A DNA stretch of 23,837 bases, taken from Amphritea sp. Its GTDB lineage: Bacteria > Pseudomonadota > Gammaproteobacteria > Pseudomonadales > Nitrincolaceae. Each line of letters starts with the position of its first letter. The first letter of the stretch is position 1. Shown piece after piece: positions 22,530 through 23,837 of this stretch. Below the pieces are notes generated by a model. The model was given only the letters and a program-made list of their open reading frames with translations, was not told where the DNA came from and did not search any database. A program made the translations under genes and the position numbers. The stretch covers positions 1-23,837 of the forward strand of contig JAIBDA010000006.1 of assembly GCA_024679635.1 (NCBI GenBank). The letters run 5' to 3'.

Positions 22530-23474
22530 TCAGCTGGCTAGTTGTAGCCGCTGGCTGTCCCCCAGTAGTTCTAATAGCTGTAGTTTACCTTTCGGGTCTT
22601 TGCGGGTGACCACTTGCCCTGCTTTAGGGAAATGGGTATCTCGCAAGCGTGACAACCAGAAGCGCAATGCTGCTACCTGTAGCATCGCACTGAAGCTTTT
22701 CTGCTCATCACTGTTCAAAGGGCGGACGCTTTGATAACTGTCTAGTATCAGCAGTGCTTTATTGAAGTCATACTGTGCGGCTGATTCATCGTAGCACCAG
22801 GCGTTCAGTGTGACACAGAGATCATAAAGATAGGGCGCTGAACAGGCGTGGTAGAAATCGATCAAACCACAGAGTTGATCGCCTTCAAACAGAGCGTTGT
22901 CTGGAAACAAGTCTGCGTGAACCGGCCCGCTTGGAAGGCTTCCCCAAGGAATATTTCCGGCATCTAACAAGTTATGCTGCAGGGTCTGTTTTTCGCTTTC
23001 AGACAGCTGGGGCATTAACTTAGCACCAAGCTCAGTACACCACTGATGAATATGTACGTATTTGTCACTGTTAAGTTGCTCTGAAATTTGGTGCATACGC
23101 GCCAGTGTTAGTCCAATTACACTGGCCTGTTGATCAGAGGGGGCCTTCAATGGACTGCCTGCCAGGCGTGACATCAGCACGGCGGGACGATCGTTAAGTT
23201 GTCCGTATAGATCGTTATTTTCCATATGTATCGGTTTGGCGCAGGCAATACCCTGTTGAGACAGCTGTTCTATGTAATCAAGAATAAAGGGCAGCTGGCC
23301 GATATCAACCGACTCAACCAGTGTCAGAACATATTCACCCGCACTAGTAGTAACAAAATAGTTTGTGTTTTCCACCCCGGCTTCAATGCCCTGAAAACTA
23401 ATCAGCTCGCCTACGGCATATTGCTGCAGATACTGTTCGAATTGTGTTTGGGTTACCGGGGTGTACACAGACAT
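22530..23474 (-). CDS. thrB: Homoserine kinase ThrB (APH-fold type)
   Basis: 314 residues of the aminoglycoside-phosphotransferase-like homoserine kinase found in Pseudomonas and relatives, not the GHMP type of E. coli. It phosphorylates homoserine in threonine synthesis. Kinase motifs are visible: the nucleotide loop EAGVENTNYF near 31, catalytic Asp188 in GPVHADLFPDN and the metal-binding Asp206 in LIDFYHA. GGAGC precedes the ATG. It lies downstream of lipA on the same strand, 60 bp away. The gap holds a stem-loop (CAGACAGTT-ATTA-AACTGCCTG, 23495-23516) without a T-run, so read-through is possible. Confidence 0.95.
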   Translation of the reverse strand: MSVYTPVTQTQFEQYLQQYAVGELISFQGIEAGVENTNYFVTTSAGEYVLTLVESVDIGQLPFILDYIEQLSQQGIACAKPIHMENNDLYGQLNDRPAVLMSRLAGSPLKAPSDQQASVIGLTLARMHQISEQLNSDKYVHIHQWCTELGAKLMPQLSESEKQTLQHNLLDAGNIPWGSLPSGPVHADLFPDNALFEGDQLCGLIDFYHACSAPYLYDLCVTLNAWCYDESAAQYDFNKALLILDSYQSVRPLNSDEQKSFSAMLQVAALRFWLSRLRDTHFPKAGQVVTRKDPKGKLQLLELLGDSQRLQLAS

Positions 23475-23534
23475 CGGTCCGCTCCTATACTCAGCAGACA
23501 GTTATTAAACTGCCTGTTAATCAGTTGTTATTGT

Positions 23535-23837
23535 TTAAGTCAGTGTTTTATCAGCCGCTGTATCAGGCCCTTTGGCCTGTAGATCGGCATGGTAAGAGGA
23601 ACGAACCATCGGACCGCTGGCAACATTCTTGAAGCCAAGTTGATAGCCAATCTGCTCATACTCTTTAAATTCTTCCGGCGTGACATAGCGTTCAACCGCC
23701 AGATGGTGTTTCGATGGCTGAAGGTACTGCCCGATAGTGATCATATCTACGTCGTTAGCCCGCAGGTCTTTCATCACTTTAATGACTTCCTCCTGGGTCT
23801 CGCCCAGTCCTACCATGATGCCGGACTTGGTATCTAC
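23535..23837 (-). CDS. lipA: Lipoyl synthase LipA, C-terminal part (cut by window edge)
   Basis: The last 100 codons of LipA, a radical-SAM enzyme that inserts two sulfur atoms into octanoyl groups on E2/H proteins. The visible part starts [18 protein letters not shown] and includes [18 protein letters not shown] and the C-terminal RSSYHA motif, whose serine ligates the auxiliary 4Fe-4S cluster. The CxxxCxxC radical-SAM motif lies outside the window. The frame is open to the edge and ends at 23535. The gene is intact as far as seen. Confidence 0.97.
   Translation of the reverse strand, partial: VDTKSGIMVGLGETQEEVIKVMKDLRANDVDMITIGQYLQPSKHHLAVERYVTPEEFKEYEQIGYQLGFKNVASGPMVRSSYHADLQAKGPDTAADKTLT

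Noticed and set aside
23495..23516. Terminator between lipA and thrB
   Set aside because: A good stem-loop exists but no T-run follows on the minus strand, so it is not called a terminator.

Overview
The window looks like a chromosomal segment of a marine-type gammaproteobacterium. Gene content and protein resemblance suggest the Oceanospirillales (Amphritea/Neptunomonas/Marinobacterium-like) with Pseudomonas-like catabolic gene sets. This placement is inferred from recognised proteins and moderate GC content, not from a marker gene. No rRNA, tRNA, CRISPR array, phage or intact insertion sequence was found. Almost every gene belongs to a known family, and most of the window is amino-acid metabolism.

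Layout. Positions 1-5918 are mostly housekeeping: the last codons of a RidA-family protein; a minus-strand pair (CHMI-type tautomerase, then a YdjM/DUF457-like membrane protein); glutamate racemase murI; a PNPOx-fold flavoprotein; cobalamin-independent methionine synthase metE; and a YbaN/DUF454 membrane protein. A 164-bp element with 19-bp terminal inverted repeats (MITE-like) lies at 5958-6121. Positions 6403-10402 form a glutarate module: glutaryl-CoA dehydrogenase, a CaiB/BaiF CoA-transferase overlapping it by one base, and a succinate/glutarate-semialdehyde dehydrogenase. An attenuator-like hairpin precedes the last gene. Together they could convert glutarate semialdehyde to crotonyl-CoA (lysine/5-aminovalerate catabolism).

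Positions 10457-11032 hold no convincing gene but at least three different palindromic repeats, one REP-like. Next come a PauR/PuuR-like XRE-cupin regulator, a beta-alanine:pyruvate aminotransferase (bauA-like) and a divergent BauR-like LysR regulator: an omega-amino-acid/polyamine block.

Positions 14175-20087 are a D-amino-acid and alanine island. On the minus strand are lrp, dsdA (D-serine dehydratase) and an alpha/beta hydrolase. Diverging from lrp on the plus strand are dadA, ridA and dadX. DadX interconverts L- and D-alanine, DadA oxidises D-alanine to pyruvate, RidA clears reactive enamine/imine intermediates, and DsdA makes pyruvate from D-serine. A strong terminator and a 130-nt structured leader separate dadA from ridA.

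The right end has a tandem SnoaL-like protein, an ABM-fold protein, a secreted TraB/GumN-family protein, homoserine kinase thrB and the C-terminal 100 codons of lipA. I see no clear novel multi-gene system. The least explained parts are the non-coding structures (MITE-like element, repeat cluster, gabD and ridA leaders) and the D-amino-acid gene combination.
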